Source: Rebecca billardiae RCC1528 (Eukaryota; Haptophyta). From it: a DNA stretch of 64,000 nucleotides. Shown one piece after another: positions 32,420-43,064 of this stretch. The stretch lies in contig OZ251240.1 of the NCBI GenBank assembly GCA_965240325.2, positions 1,116,001 through 1,180,000 of the forward strand, read 5' to 3'. Below the pieces are notes generated by a model. The model was not told the DNA's origin. It worked only from the letters and a program-made list of their open reading frames with translations, and did no database searches. Made by a program: the position numbers and the translations under genes. Each line of letters begins with the position of its first letter. Position 1 is the stretch's first letter.

Positions 32420-33547
32420 TCACTGCCAAGCTCCGTCGCCATGCGCTGAACTGCTGGTAGTGGCAGTGGTACTACTGGCTGCAACGATCTGCACGTCCGC
32501 GACGACGTGCTCGATTTTGGGCGCGTACGATTTGACGCGCTCGACGTGCACCACGTCCACGCACGCCCACTCGCGCCCGGCCGCCGCGGCATGGCGGCGC
32601 AGCGAGCTCACGAGGTGCGCACACCACGCGTCGCGCGCGCCGTCCGCTGTGCCCACGTTCGCGTGCACGTGCAGCCAGCCGCCCGCCGGCTTGAGCGCGG
32701 CCACAGCGAGCGGCCATGCTTTCTCGGAGGATGGGATGAGGCCGAGCGAGATTCGGTCTGCCTGCGCGCGGAAGCTGGGCAGGGCGTCGGCGTTGTCACC
32801 CGGGTGCACGGTGCAGCGCGACGCCACGCCGTTCGCCTCCAGCGAGCTGCGCAGCGCGAGCAGCGCGTCCTCGTCCCACTCGCACGCGTGCACGTGCGCC
32901 GCGCGCCCGTGCACCAAATACGGCAGCGTGAAATAGCCGATGCCCGCGTAGAGGTCGACCACCGTCTCGCCCGGGGTGCAGAGCCGGCCGGCGCGCATGC
33001 GCTCGGTGCCGTTGCCCGAGGCGAACATGTTGCGGGTCACGTCGAACGCGTAGGTGATCCCGTTCTCGCGGTGTCGCACCCAGCCTGATGGCTCGGCGGC
33101 TTCAGGCCACAGCAGCAGCGCGCGCGACTTGCGATGCTCTGACGGCTCGACGGGCGCCTGCACGCCGATGCGCGAGACGCCGATGATCGCCGCGCACGCG
33201 CGAAGCGCCTCGCTCGCCGCGCGCGCATCGAGCACGCGCGACGACGCCGAGTCCACCACAGTGCGCGCGTCTGCAGCATCGCCGGCCACGCCACCGCCGC
33301 CTGCCTGCGCGCACGCAAAAATGTCGTGCTGCGATGCAGCGCTCGCGAAGAGCGCAACGTCGCCGAGCTTCTCCCACTTCCTGGGGAGCCCCTCTGCCAG
33401 CGCGAGCGCCGCGCTCTCGGGCACGCCCGCCTCGATCAGCGCGGCGGCGACCCCAGCATGCAAGCGCTCATGCAGGGGCGGCCGGCGAGCCCCCATTGCT
33501 GAGCAGCCAGTGGGAACGCCGAACGCGGCATCATCATCGTGCGACAT
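32420..33547 (-). CDS. TYW2/TRM12-like tRNA wybutosine-synthesis transferase
   Basis: Transfers the 3-amino-3-carboxypropyl group of S-adenosylmethionine to the wybutosine precursor at G37 of tRNA-Phe; the family is related to Trm5. Single exon, 375 aa. Diagnostic pieces: GITYAFDVTRNMFASGN, the SAM-binding loop VVDLYAGIGYFTLPYL (about 194-209) with an acidic end of the next strand (HACEWDED), a GDNA motif, and DRISLGLIPSSE, which matches the TYW2-specific form of the active-site loop. The end HVERVKSYAPKIEHVVADV is also typical. The frame is open upstream to 33679, but MSHDDDAAFG at 33547 is the likely start because the neighbouring gene begins at 33586. Confidence 0.9.
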   Translation of the reverse strand: MSHDDDAAFGVPTGCSAMGARRPPLHERLHAGVAAALIEAGVPESAALALAEGLPRKWEKLGDVALFASAASQHDIFACAQAGGGGVAGDAADARTVVDSASSRVLDARAASEALRACAAIIGVSRIGVQAPVEPSEHRKSRALLLWPEAAEPSGWVRHRENGITYAFDVTRNMFASGNGTERMRAGRLCTPGETVVDLYAGIGYFTLPYLVHGRAAHVHACEWDEDALLALRSSLEANGVASRCTVHPGDNADALPSFRAQADRISLGLIPSSEKAWPLAVAALKPAGGWLHVHANVGTADGARDAWCAHLVSSLRRHAAAAGREWACVDVVHVERVKSYAPKIEHVVADVQIVAASSTTATTSSSAHGDGAWQ

Positions 33548-33585
33548 CGTCGATCGGCAAATTCTCGCGTCCGCGCCTCCACTTG
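33548..33585. promoter_or_regulatory. 38-bp spacer between divergent start codons
   Basis: Shortest head-to-head spacer in the window, between the TYW2-like and folate genes. Either the 5' UTRs overlap or the promoters lie inside the opposite coding regions. Confidence 0.5.
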
Positions 33586-34743
33586 ATGGCGTCGTCCGCG
33601 GACGATGACGCGCTCCAGGCCGCATACGAGGAGGCCGTGGCGTACGTGTTCCGCAACGCGAGGCTGGCCCTCGGGACACACCTCGCGCCCCCTCAGCTGT
33701 GGGAGCGGTTCGAGGGCCTGCTCGACGCGCTCGGCCGGCCGCACGATGGCTTTCGAGTCATCCACCTTGCCGGCACGAACGGCAAGGGGACGGCGAGCGC
33801 GCTGTGCGACTCGATGCTGCGCGCGGCGGGGGAGAGCGTGGGGCTGTTCACCTCGCCGCACCTCCACTCCTTCAGGGAGCGCATCCGCATCAACGGCGAG
33901 CTTGTCTCGCGCCGCGCGGTCGTCGACGCGCTGACAGAGATCCGCGCCCACTGCGACGCGGCGGGCGAGCTGGCGCCGTTCGAGAAGCTGACGGCGCTCG
34001 CGTTCGTGTGCTTCCGCGCGGCGGGCGTGCGCTGGCTCGTCCTCGAGACCGGCCTCGGCGGCCTCTGGGACGCGACCAACCACGTGCGCGCGCCCGCACT
34101 CGCGGCCGTTGGCATCTGTCGTATCGGCCTCGATCACACGGCCGTGCTCGGGCCGACGATCGAGGCGATCGCGAAGGAGAAGGCGGGGATCATCAAGGGC
34201 GGCGGGGAGGGCGGCGCGCCGCCCGTCCCCGCCTTCACCGTCCCGCAGCGCGCCGCCGCCACCGCCGTGCTCGCCGACGCGGCCGTGCGTGCGCGCGCGC
34301 CACTCATCACTGTCAACGGGAGCCATGGCGCCGTGCTGCGCGCTGAGCGCTTGTGGGCGCGGGAGCAGCAGCGGCAGTGGGAGGCGGAGGCGGGGCAGCC
34401 GACGCCGCCCCGCGCGCCGAGCCTGCCGCTGTGGCTCCAGCCGGAGCACCAGCGCTGCAACATGGCCCTCGCTGTGTGCCTTGTGGCAACAGCCCTCGGC
34501 GTGGACGTGGGCGGCGCGGGCGCGGCCGACGCGGATGCGGAGCCGAGCGCCGCGGCGGCCGCGGCGGCGGCGGCGGAGGAGGGCGAGACCGCGCTCGACA
34601 GGCTGCTGCTCGGCGCGCTGCGCACAACTTGGCCGGGCCGGTGCGCGCGCGCGCGCGCGCGCTCCACTGTAGGTGTGCCGGATGTTGGGGGAACTCCGTC
34701 ACCGCCGTGCCATTCACACCCCCACCGCCGCCGCCGCCGCCAC

Positions 34744-34782
<39 letters not shown>

Positions 34783-35617
34783 GCCCTGCGCTGCCGCCCA
34801 CCCGCCGTGCTGCACGCGTGCGTGCAGGCTGGAGTCCGTCCGCGTGCTGCCCGCGCAGCCCTCCGAAGGCGCGGCCGCGCGCGCGCTGCAGTTCGACTGC
34901 GCGCACAACGAGGACGCCGTGCGCGCGCTGCTGCACCACCTGGCAGCGAGCTCAGCGGCGCGCGCGGCGGCGGCGGCGGACCCGACACTCCGCCCACCGA
35001 GCGAGGCAGGGGGTGCTGCCGCCGCCACCTCGCCGGGCGCGCCGCCGGCCGGGCCCGTGCTCGTCTTTGGCGCGAACCGCGACAAGGAGACGCGCACGTT
35101 GCTGGATCTGATCGGAGCCTTTGCTGCAGGCAGGCCGGTTGAGCTCGTGGCGCCGCCGCCGGCGTCGGCGCACGCGGCCGCGGGCGCGGGCTCGCTCGCA
35201 GACCTGCTTGACGCGCCTCCGGGCGGCGGCGGGCAGCGCGCGGCGGCGCAGGGCTCAGCCGCCGCCGCCGCCGAGCCGGGCGGCGCGCCGCCCGCGCCTC
35301 GCGTGCCACGCGTCCTGCTCGTGGCCTCGACACACCCCAAGTCCTCCGAGCCCGGAGCGCTGCTCGAGGTCGCGCGCTCGCTCGAGCCGAGCGTGCGGTG
35401 GGAGGTGGCGGCCTCCGTGGCGGACGCGGTCGACGAGGCGACGGCGGGCGGTCCGGACGGAGCGCAGCCGTGGACGGTGTTCTTTGGGTCGGTCTTTGTG
35501 GTCGCGGAGGCGCGCGCGAGGCTCGCGCGCACGCACCCGCACGCACTGCGTCCGGGTGACTGGGCGTTTGAGCAGGATCGGGAGCCGCAGCTGCAGCGCA
35601 CCACCGCGACGGCCTAG
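33586..35617 (+). CDS. folylpolyglutamate synthase / dihydrofolate synthase (FolC family)
   Basis: Mur-ligase-type enzyme that adds glutamate to folates (or to dihydropteroate), using ATP. The model joins 33586-34640 and 34828-35617 (614 aa); the phase-2 intron (donor GTGCGC) restores PGRLESV, the family's PGR(F/L)E element. Motifs: IHLAGTNGKGTASA (P-loop, about 59-72), FTSPHLHSFRERIRINGE, LETGLGGLWDATN and GLDHTAVLGPTIEAIAKEKAGIIK, then FDCAHNEDAVRAL and VFGANRDKE. The protein is longer than usual because of Ala-rich insertions at about 320-335 and 410-500. Whether it is mono- or bifunctional cannot be decided from motifs. The intron carries a (CTG)n run near 34747-34782. Head to head with the TYW2-like gene. 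Confidence 0.9.
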
Positions 35618-36508
35618 CTAAGGCTGAGTCTGGCTGCCGCCTGACTCAGCGGCCACCAGCACGGACGAGTGGCAGCGTAGCTGGCAGAGCCGGCGGCGGC
35701 CCGGAACTCGTCGATCACAATACACGCACGGCGGCACGGCCCACGCCTGCCTGCCGACTGCTTGGCCCGGGCGGCTGGCCGCCTGGACTGAGAGTCATCT
35801 GAGACTGATGAACGACCGCTGAGACAGTCAGGCTGAGTGCTGCGCGGCGGATCAGAGTGATGAATCAGTACGGACGCGAGTCTGCAGCACTTAGGCTTAG
35901 CTGTACTGTCATCACGCCTTAGTAACGGGAAACGGCAAGTGTGCTGCACGTTAAATCATATATTCATATATATATAGTCGTACAAACTGTAGTCATTCTC
36001 ACTGACACTTAATAACGAAGTACGTCCAAGTATATAGCTTATAACTACCCGCGGTTAACGATGCATGAAGTTATACGGTGACTATAAGTTATTATAATGA
36101 GTTATACGATTACCAGGTCTGAAACTCTGAATAAGAGTCTGAAGACAGCTGCTAGTGACTACAGTTTATTTGTTTTAACGTGCGTAAGGCTCACGGTGGC
36201 AGGTTGCCGCGCCATCCTTCATCGCAGTACGACGAAGAATATTAGGCCCGTAGGGCGTGAATAATCCGTCATCAATAAGACAATAAATAAATCACTGATG
36301 AATAATGCTGACTGATGATGAGCCGCAGACGACCGCACCGTCACCGTGTCCGTGGCCGCAGGCGCAGCTAGACGCTCACTAGTGAGTCGGACGACATCAT
36401 CGGTCTGATCGGACGGACGCCGAGTGAGTCACGACTGCTACTGATACTGAGTCTGGATGATGCCAGCGGTCGCGCTCGCGCGCTGATGACTGGTGCGCAC
36501 GACCCGGC
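35618..36508. other. intergenic, AT-rich, no gene seen
   Basis: About 890 bp. AT-rich from about 35950 to 36320, with scattered TATA-like steps. No coding or structured feature supported. Confidence 0.5.
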
Positions 36509-37225
36509 CTACGCTTCTGCTGTCGTCGGCGGGCCTCCGCTCCCAGCGTGGAGCGCGATGCGTGCGCGTGGCGGTGCGAGCGTCCCGGGAGCACCCGCGC
36601 TGTCAGTGTCAGTGTCACTGACAGCTGCGCTGCCTGCAGCGGCGCTGCTTCCGTCTGCAACACACTCCTCCCAATAGCGACCGAGCTGGTGGTAGGCGTG
36701 CAGCAGCTCTCGCACCTCGCGCAAGCTGAGCTCGTCGGCATGCCGCCCAACGAAGCGATGCGCCGACTCCGGCGGCGGCGCGTTGGGCGCACGCGGCGGC
36801 AGCGGTGCCGAGATGACGAAGATGGCGTGTGGCGCGCTCAGCCCCACATCCGCCTCCGCCTCCCTCAGCACAATCGCGTGTGCTTCGCAGCGTGACTCGC
36901 CGTCAGCGTGGAGCGTGATGGCACCGTCGGGCTCGAGCGCACCGGTGGAGCCATCGAGCGTCTGGAACCGCCTGCGTACGCCCGCTGCGCCGCCTTCGAG
37001 CACGACGGTGTGTGCACGCACGATCTGCTCGTCGCATGGCACGCCCGCCAGCGACTTGTCCTGCGGCAGCAGGAAGACGGCGCGGGCCCAGGGGAACGGC
37101 GACGATATGAGCGGCGCCGAGGTGAGAGCCTCGCGCAGCTGACCACTCTCGTCACGCACGAGCGCTGCGAGCAGCCGATTTCGCTCCAGTTCGAGGGCAA
37201 GGAAGGTTTTGAGCCCCGCCGCCAT
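36509..37225 (-). CDS. unrecognised 238-residue protein
   Basis: Single exon, from MAAGLKTFLALELERNRL. It does not match a family I know, but looks like a conserved folded domain: charged N-terminal helix (FLALELERNRLLAALVRDE), strand-rich middle (ARAVFLLPQDKSLAGVPCDE, IVRAHTVVLEGG, GAITLHADGESRCEAHAIVLR), then HAIFVISAPLPPRAP and a helical segment (LSLREVRELLHAYHQLGRYW). The last 45 residues are low complexity (SDTDTDSAGAPG). No signal peptide or membrane segment. Its ATG is under 100 bp from that of the gene on the other strand. Confidence 0.65.
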   Translation of the reverse strand: MAAGLKTFLALELERNRLLAALVRDESGQLREALTSAPLISSPFPWARAVFLLPQDKSLAGVPCDEQIVRAHTVVLEGGAAGVRRRFQTLDGSTGALEPDGAITLHADGESRCEAHAIVLREAEADVGLSAPHAIFVISAPLPPRAPNAPPPESAHRFVGRHADELSLREVRELLHAYHQLGRYWEECVADGSSAAAGSAAVSDTDTDSAGAPGTLAPPRARIALHAGSGGPPTTAEA

Positions 37226-37311
37226 TGCTCGGCATGGCGCCGTGCCCGCGATTTGAATTTGCGAGGCCAGAGGTGCGCGGAGTCGGTTGGTAGCCCCCTG
37301 TCTTCCTGGAC
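37226..37311. promoter_or_regulatory. 86-bp shared upstream region of a divergent pair
   Basis: Separates two unrecognised genes. Contains GATTTGAATTTGCGAGG near 37250-37266, AT-richer than its flanks. Confidence 0.35.
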
Positions 37312-37734
37312 GTGCGCATGGAGGCCGACCGGGAGCACGAGCTCAACCAGGTGGAGGACCAGTTCATCGCGGAGCTCTTCCGGCTCACGCGCCTCGTCGA
37401 TCCGAACCCGCTGCCCGGCGTGCGCCAGAGTCCGGAGGAGGAGAAGGCGCTGGCTGAGGCGCAGGAGCTGTGGGACGGGCTGCGGAGCGCTCAGCACCGC
37501 CGGATCCTGGCCAAGTGCCTCGCGTGCCTGTCGCTGCCGAACCCGACGTACTTCCAGGATGCCGCGACGTTCCTCATCTTCGTGCAGCCGTCGCTCTCCC
37601 CTGTGCTCCATGGCTGGGTCGAGCAGTCGCTGCGTGACACGCTCAACAGCGCGCCCTCTGATCTTGTCTCGCTGCACAAGGTGCTGCTGCGCGCGCTGTA
37701 CAGTCCGGGTGGCTACTCGAGGGCGCATTTGTGA
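37312..37734 (+). CDS. small helical protein of unknown function
   Basis: 140-141 residues, from MRMEADREHELNQ (a second ATG is at 37318). Almost wholly alpha-helical and well structured by composition: ELNQVEDQFIAELFRLTRLV, then EEKALAEAQELWDGLRSAQH, a Cys-bearing helix (ILAKCLACLSLPNPTYFQD), FLIFVQPSLSPVLHGW and VSLHKVLLRALYSPGGYS. This reads like a complete small conserved subunit rather than random ORF, but I cannot name the family. Divergent partner of 36509-37225. Confidence 0.65.
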   Translation: MRMEADREHELNQVEDQFIAELFRLTRLVDPNPLPGVRQSPEEEKALAEAQELWDGLRSAQHRRILAKCLACLSLPNPTYFQDAATFLIFVQPSLSPVLHGWVEQSLRDTLNSAPSDLVSLHKVLLRALYSPGGYSRAHL

Positions 37735-39089
37735 CGACGGTTTGGGGCCTGGCTCTGGCTACGTGCGGCTCTCTGCGTCGCGCATGGCCTTGACAGAGGG
37801 ATGATGTTGTCAGTGGATGATGCATGCAGGCGCCCGCCGCGATGAGTTGCGCGCCGGCGCCACCAGGCGTGAGACTGAGTGACTGAGTGAGGCGCTGCCA
37901 GCCGCAGGCTCCGCGCGACCGGGCCGAGACGGCCGGAGGGACTGACTAGGACTACTTCGCCGCGGGCGGGCCGACTCGGCGGGCGGTGGCCACCACTGTG
38001 GTCGTGGCAAGCAAGCCGCCGATGATGCCCGACGGGCCGACGAGAGTCGAGTCCGAGCCAAACGCCTTCTTCGGACTGGCTTACGAGGTCGAGGCGGTAA
38101 GCTCCGCGCGGGCCTCCGCCGAACCCAGCGCCACAGATGCCATCGTCGGCGTCGCGAGGTACTGCGCCGATCTGGCGGAGATCCAGCGGCACGTAGCGGC
38201 GATCAAGCAGCCGCCGAGCCGCATCAGATGACGTGCACGAGGCGGCCTCATGGAGAAGCTCGTATCAATCACATCCGACAAGCCTACTACCCGATAACTG
38301 TCGATAAGCCACCCGCTGCTCGCCGACTTGCCGCCGACTACTACTCGCGCTGGCTCGTCATCAACGGGCGCGGCCTTCGAGCCGTCACCCGCGCCGCCCG
38401 CGGCTCGCGGCGCCGTCGCAGAGGTCGCGAGCTGCACACAACATGCACACCGACGCGAGCCGCTCGTACCACGTCGTGCCCGACGGGCCGTGCTCAGCGA
38501 CGGCTGCAAGTCTACGCGGTACGCCATGCAGTCGGTTGTGCCCTGCGCCGCTCGCCCCGCGCCTGCAGACCGGTGGGCCATCCGCGGTGCGTGCCGTTGC
38601 CGCGCCGTCGTGCCCGAGCGGCCGTGCGCAGCGACGACTGCATCGACGCGCGCCTCGCCGTGCGCGGCGTGCGCCTCGGTGGGCTGCGTGCAGAACCGCG
38701 GTGGCGGTGCGGTGCCGCGCTGCCGCGCCGCGCGCGCGCGCCTGCGACGCGCCACCGGATGATACCGTTAGTCAGCGCTGAACGGCCAATAATAACTCGT
38801 CCCATCGTCGTCGGGTCTGGTCTGCCGGCCCCTAACCACTTAGAGATAGAGAGCAGACGATCGTCTTACGATCTAGCTAGACGGAGAGACGCTGCTAGTT
38901 AGCAGTGAGTGCTACGGTGCTAACTAAGTGAGACGGACGAGAGGTACGCCCGGCGCAGCGTCATTGTCATATCGTCATCATCAGACATACTCATCAGTCA
39001 TCACAGCCTCGCACAGCGCTCGTTGTTGTTGACGACGCGATGACGATGCGGATAATAATGATCTCGTCATTGAATTGATTGATGATGAC
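37735..39089. other. 1.35 kb interval without a confident gene
   Basis: A possible small ORF at 37986-38231 (plus, 81 codons, MATTVVVASKPPMMPDGP) and a Cys-rich ORF at 38328-38762 (plus, 144 codons) are open but unsupported. A 37-bp imperfect direct repeat lies at 38473-38509 and 38605-38642 (CCGTCGTGCCCGA/GxGGCCGTGC...CAGCGACG). AT-rich after 38780. Confidence 0.45.
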
Positions 39090-41499
39090 TCAGCTGCTGC
39101 CGACCAGGCGGAAGCGCTGCGAGTGCGGCGACCCCGTTGTGGCCGCGCGCGAGGCGCCGGCGACCAGTTGCGAGAATGACGGGAAGCCCTGCTCGCCACG
39201 CAGCAGGCCGGTGGGTCGCGATCGCGCCGCCGCCGCCGAGGGCTGCAGCTGTGCGCGCAGCGTGCGCACCGACGTGGCCCCCTGCCCTGCTGGCACCCGA
39301 GCTCGGGGCTGCCCATGCGCCGCCTCGTCGGCTGCGCATGCGCGCTGCGCACGCCCAGCTGGCTGCGCGCGTGCCGGCGCCGCGACCGACGCGGTGGACG
39401 GTGTGGAGGGCGCCGAGCCCGCGCGCGCGGCGCCGCTCGACGCGCACGCGGCTGGGCGGGTCTGCGGGCGCGCAGCAGGCTGCTGCCCCAGGGGCGCAGC
39501 ATGGCCGTCGGTGTTATGGAGAGCGCTCGGCGCCGGCGCGGCTGCCGAGTGCCCCTTGCCCGGCGCGTGCGAGGTGGCGGCAGCGCCAGGCGGCTCGGCT
39601 GCGCGGCCAGCGCCGCGTCGAGCCGACGCTGCCGTGTCGAGCGGGTGCGCCGCCATCAGCGGCTGCTGCCGCCGCTGCAGCCGAGCGAGCGCCGCGGCCG
39701 TCGCCTGCGGCGAGGGCGCGCCGTTGGCGAGCGTGGTCCGGAGCGCGGTCGCGGACACCGGCCGCCGCCTCGACCGCGCCGAGGTCCGGGTGCCGGCCGG
39801 CGTCGGAGGCTCGCCGGCAGAAGCGTGCGCTCCGCCTGCGCGGACATCGGCGGTGGGCGCGGAGGGCCCACCGGCAGAGCCGTGCGGCGCGCGCGCGGCC
39901 GCGGCCGCGGCCGCATCGGCAAGCCTCAGCGCTCCGGCGGAGTGCGCCCCTTCAGGGCCCACCACCCACGCACCAGCCGTCGTAACGTGCGCCGGGTGCC
40001 CCTCTGGGCGTGGCGAGCGCGGCGTGTCGTCGTGCAGCGCCGGCGTGGCCAGCTGCAGCGCCGCGCGCGCCTGCGCCAGGCCCTGCAGCACAGGCGGCGA
40101 GGGCGGCGAGCTCGGTCGCGCGCGCGCCGTGTGCGGCCTTGCGCGCTCGCGCGCGAGCGCCGCCGAGGCCGGCGCGGGTGGGGGCGCCCGCACGCCGAGA
40201 TCGACGGTCGGCGGCGAGAACTGCGTGTGGCCGTGCACCACGCCGGCGGCCGCGGCGGCGGCGACCGCCGCGCTCGCCGCCGCGAGCCGGCGGTGCGCGT
40301 CGTCCGCCTGCGCGCGCAGCGCGCCGACATCCAAGGAGCTCAAGGGCGGCTGCGCGGAGCCTTGTGGCGCCGAGCCGGCGGCGCGCTCGGCGCGCGCGTG
40401 CCCGTACAGGGCGACGTCGTCTTCGAGCGGCGGCCTCGTGCTGCTGGCCGCGGCTGCCGCCTGCGCGTGCGGCCACATGGCCGCGCGGTGCGGCTGGCGC
40501 AGCTCGGGCTGCAGCGTGACGGGCGAGCCAGCAGCCGCCTCTGAGAGAGGGCGAGGCGAGTGTGCGGCCGCAGGCGGGCGCGCGCGCGCGGCCGCGCGCG
40601 AGTGCACGCTGATGGGCACCGAGCGCGCGCTGCGCGGCGAGTGGGTGCCCGATGCGCGGCCCGGCGTGCCGGCCTCGACCGAGCCGCGCCGCGCGCCACG
40701 ATCCGCGCGGCTGCCCCACGCCTGCCGCCGGCTGCCCTGTCGCCCCGCGCGCGGCGTCGTCGCTCCGGCCGCGGCCAGCGTGTCGGTCGACGTCGCCGGC
40801 GGCGCCTCGCCTGGCCACGAGGCGCCGCGCGCGAGGGCGGCCCGCGACGGCCCGCGCGCCGAGAGGGGCATCTGCTTGAGCAGCTGCACGTACGCCACGC
40901 CGTTCTTCGTCGTCAGCGCCAGCTCCGGCGCCACGCCGTCCGGAGGGCTCGGCAGCTCCGCAACTGCGGGGCTCTGCGGGCCAGGGCGCGCGCCGCCGCC
41001 CTCGCTGAACGCGAGCGCCTGAACGGCGGGGTCAGCGCGGTCCGACGCGGGCGAGCGCGGGCGGCCGCGCACCGTCGTGCGCGTGTCCAGTGTGGCGGGG
41101 ACCAGGTACGCGCGCGCGTACGCGGCACTCGACGGGCGTGGCGAGTGCACGCCCCGTGGCGCGGAGTACGGGGCGCGTTCGGCCGCTAGCGGCGCCGACC
41201 GCGGCGTGGGGGCTGCCGAGACCCGGCGAGGCGCGACCGGCGTGCTCACGGGGCTGCTCGTAGTGCGTTGGACGCGCGAGGCCCTCGGCCAGCTGTTTGC
41301 GCTCACCGGCCGCACCTTGGACGCGCGTGCGGCGCGCGGCTGCTTACTGCCGGGCGCCTTTGCCGCGTCATCGCCACGCGGCGTGGAGACGGCAGGGATG
41401 CGGATGACGGCATGCATGGCGGCGACGTGGCGGGTGGCATCCGCCTTCGATGAGCCCGCGCTCGCCGCGGCGGCGTCCCGCTCCACGCCTGCCTCGCCT

Positions 41500-41530
<31 letters not shown>

Positions 41531-41705
41531 ACGACGCGCGCACACCCGCCACCAGCAGGTGGTCCACCTCAGCATGGAGCGCGCGGAGGTCGGTGCGCGA
41601 GTCGGCGACGAGCTGGCGCGTGCGCCTGAGCTCGGCGTCCACCCGCAGGTGCGCACCTGCCCACGGCGGGTAGCGCTCGACGACCGCGCCGGCCAGGTCA
41701 TACAT
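39090..41705 (-). CDS. large Ala/Pro/Ser/Arg-rich protein, probably disordered
   Basis: Open frame of 871 codons. The first 60 residues look folded (MYDLAGAVVERYPPWAGAHL, then a helix DAELRRTRQLVADSRTDLRALHAEVDHLL). The rest is low complexity with many SPxR/PxS motifs (for example SAPRGVHSPRPSSAAYARAY), which could be phosphorylation sites or microtubule-type basic repeats. One conserved-looking island is ELALTTKNGVAYVQLLKQMPLSARG. An ORF of 647 codons runs antisense at 39079-41022; I take it as a by-product of high GC. The minus frame is preferred because it has the folded N-terminus and because it makes a divergent pair with the gene at 45143. No family recognised. Confidence 0.6.
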
Positions 41706-41884
41706 CGTGGCGGCCGGCCGTGGCGCCGTGCGCGCCCCCCGGCACGAGATCGATCGTGCAAATCGCGCAAGGTGCGCCCGGCGTGTTCACTGAGCAGTGG
41801 ATCTCACGTCCGGCCGCGGCGGCGCATTTTCAATTTCGTCAGCAGAGTCGTAGTAAGTAACGACCTTGGCATCGCCCTCGGAAG

Positions 41885-41891
41885 GCACCGG
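41885..41891 (+). repeat. target-site duplication, left copy
   Basis: GCACCGG directly before the left inverted repeat, repeated directly after the right one. Confidence 0.8.
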
Positions 41892-41923
41892 CAAAGAAAT
41901 AGAGGGGGTAGAACCGAAAGCTC
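41892..41923 (+). repeat. left terminal inverted repeat
   Basis: 32 bp, begins CAAAGAAATAGAGGGGGTAG and ends CCGAAAGCTC. Perfect match to the reverse complement of 45028-45059. Confidence 0.95.
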
Positions 41924-42246
41924 TCCCGATTAATATGGTTTCAGACTGCTCGCTCCGGAACACCGGGCTTCAGCTTCGTCACGCCCTCAGGCGCGGAGAT
42001 GCCCTGGTTGCTCCTCGCCCTGCACCTCGTCGCAGCCGCGCTGACTCTCGGCTCGTGCAGTGCACGCCCGACGTGCAGCCCGGGGCTTGAAGCCATGCGA
42101 CCACGCAGAAACTCCACCGACCAAACCGACGACGCGAGCGGCGCCGGCGATGGTGTCTCCAGGTGCGCCCGCGACCGGGCCTGAGCGTCGAGCCCCAAAC
42201 TTGCCCGCGTGGCGCGCGACTGCCCAACACAGAGATACTGCGCGTA

Positions 42247-42319
42247 ATTTCGTGTCCCTAAAGTATGGAGCCAGCGGGGCAGTGTGCTTACCCACCGCTC
42301 GAACCTTGAGGGACACGAA
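42247..42319 (+). repeat. inverted repeat inside the transposon
   Basis: TTTCGTGTCCCTAAAG at 42247-42262 pairs with CTTGAGGGACACGAAT at 42304-42319, giving a long stem with a loop of about 40 bases upstream of the plus-strand ORF. Confidence 0.7.
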
Positions 42320-42404
42320 TCTCACCCGTTTTGGCGCCCCCGAACCGCCCTCGTTTCGTGCGCACTACAGGTTGGCGGCGAACTGGTGGGTTGGGGATAT
42401 CAAC

Positions 42405-43064
42405 ATGGCAAAGGCGCTGGCGGAGCACCTGACGGGCAACGGCACGCCCCACGACATCATCAAAGACCGAGCGCGGCATGTCCCCGGTGTCGTAGACGGA
42501 CGGATGGTGTACTACGTGAAGCCGGCCGGGCAGCCGAGCTATCTATGCCCACCGGCTCCTGTTTTCCAGCTCGAGCAGTTGTTGGCGCCCCTCTACGAGG
42601 ATGGGGCTGTCGAGGAGCGCGCGCTCGCTGCATTGCTCGCACGCGACGAGTTCGCCGAGGTGCTGCGGTCTGTCGCGCCCACGGTGGGCGTGTCGCTCGA
42701 TTCGTCGGACGGCGCGCACGGCACGGAGCTCGAGCCTCGGGCGAGAACACTCGGCCTCATCCTCGCACACAAGCCGTTGCGCGTGAATGACCGGCGAGAC
42801 GCGGGCGGCGGGCTCGTGAGCGCGTATGCGCTTCTCGAACGAAAGCTCGGCGTCGGGCACCAACTCGCGCCTCCCGCCCCGCCGCCCCCTGCTCCGGAGG
42901 CACCGCCTCCAGGATGGATGAGGGCTGCGGCCGCCTCGCGGCGCGCCAGCGCCCGTCGTCCTCGCCCCACCGTCGTCCGCCACAAAACGTCGTCCTCCGA
43001 ACTCGCCGACTGGGCGCCGATGCAACAGCGCGCCGACAGGATGAGGATACGTATAGTCGCGTAA
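42405..43064 (+). CDS. transposon ORF 1, unrecognised
   Basis: 219 codons from the ATG at 42405; the same frame is open back to 42060. The sequence looks structured: MAKALAEHLTGNGTPHDIIK, VVDGRMVYYVKPAG, FQLEQLLAPLYEDGAVEERA and LLARDEFAEVLRSVAPTVG, then a Pro-rich linker (APPAPPPPAPEAPPPG) and a basic end (RRASARRPRPTVVRHK). The basic C-terminus could bind DNA. I do not recognise the family. It converges on ORF 2 and lies wholly between the TIRs. An unseen intron upstream is possible (a CAG precedes 42371). Confidence 0.5.
   Translation: MAKALAEHLTGNGTPHDIIKDRARHVPGVVDGRMVYYVKPAGQPSYLCPPAPVFQLEQLLAPLYEDGAVEERALAALLARDEFAEVLRSVAPTVGVSLDSSDGAHGTELEPRARTLGLILAHKPLRVNDRRDAGGGLVSAYALLERKLGVGHQLAPPAPPPPAPEAPPPGWMRAAAASRRASARRPRPTVVRHKTSSSELADWAPMQQRADRMRIRIVA

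Noticed and set aside
38328-38762. Cys-rich 144-codon plus ORF
   Set aside because: Two imperfect direct repeats and no conserved spacing of Cys; left as unsupported.
39079-41022. 647-codon plus-strand ORF antisense to 39090-41705
   Set aside because: High GC leaves stops rare in several frames. The minus frame is longer, has a folded N-terminus and fits the divergent-pair layout.
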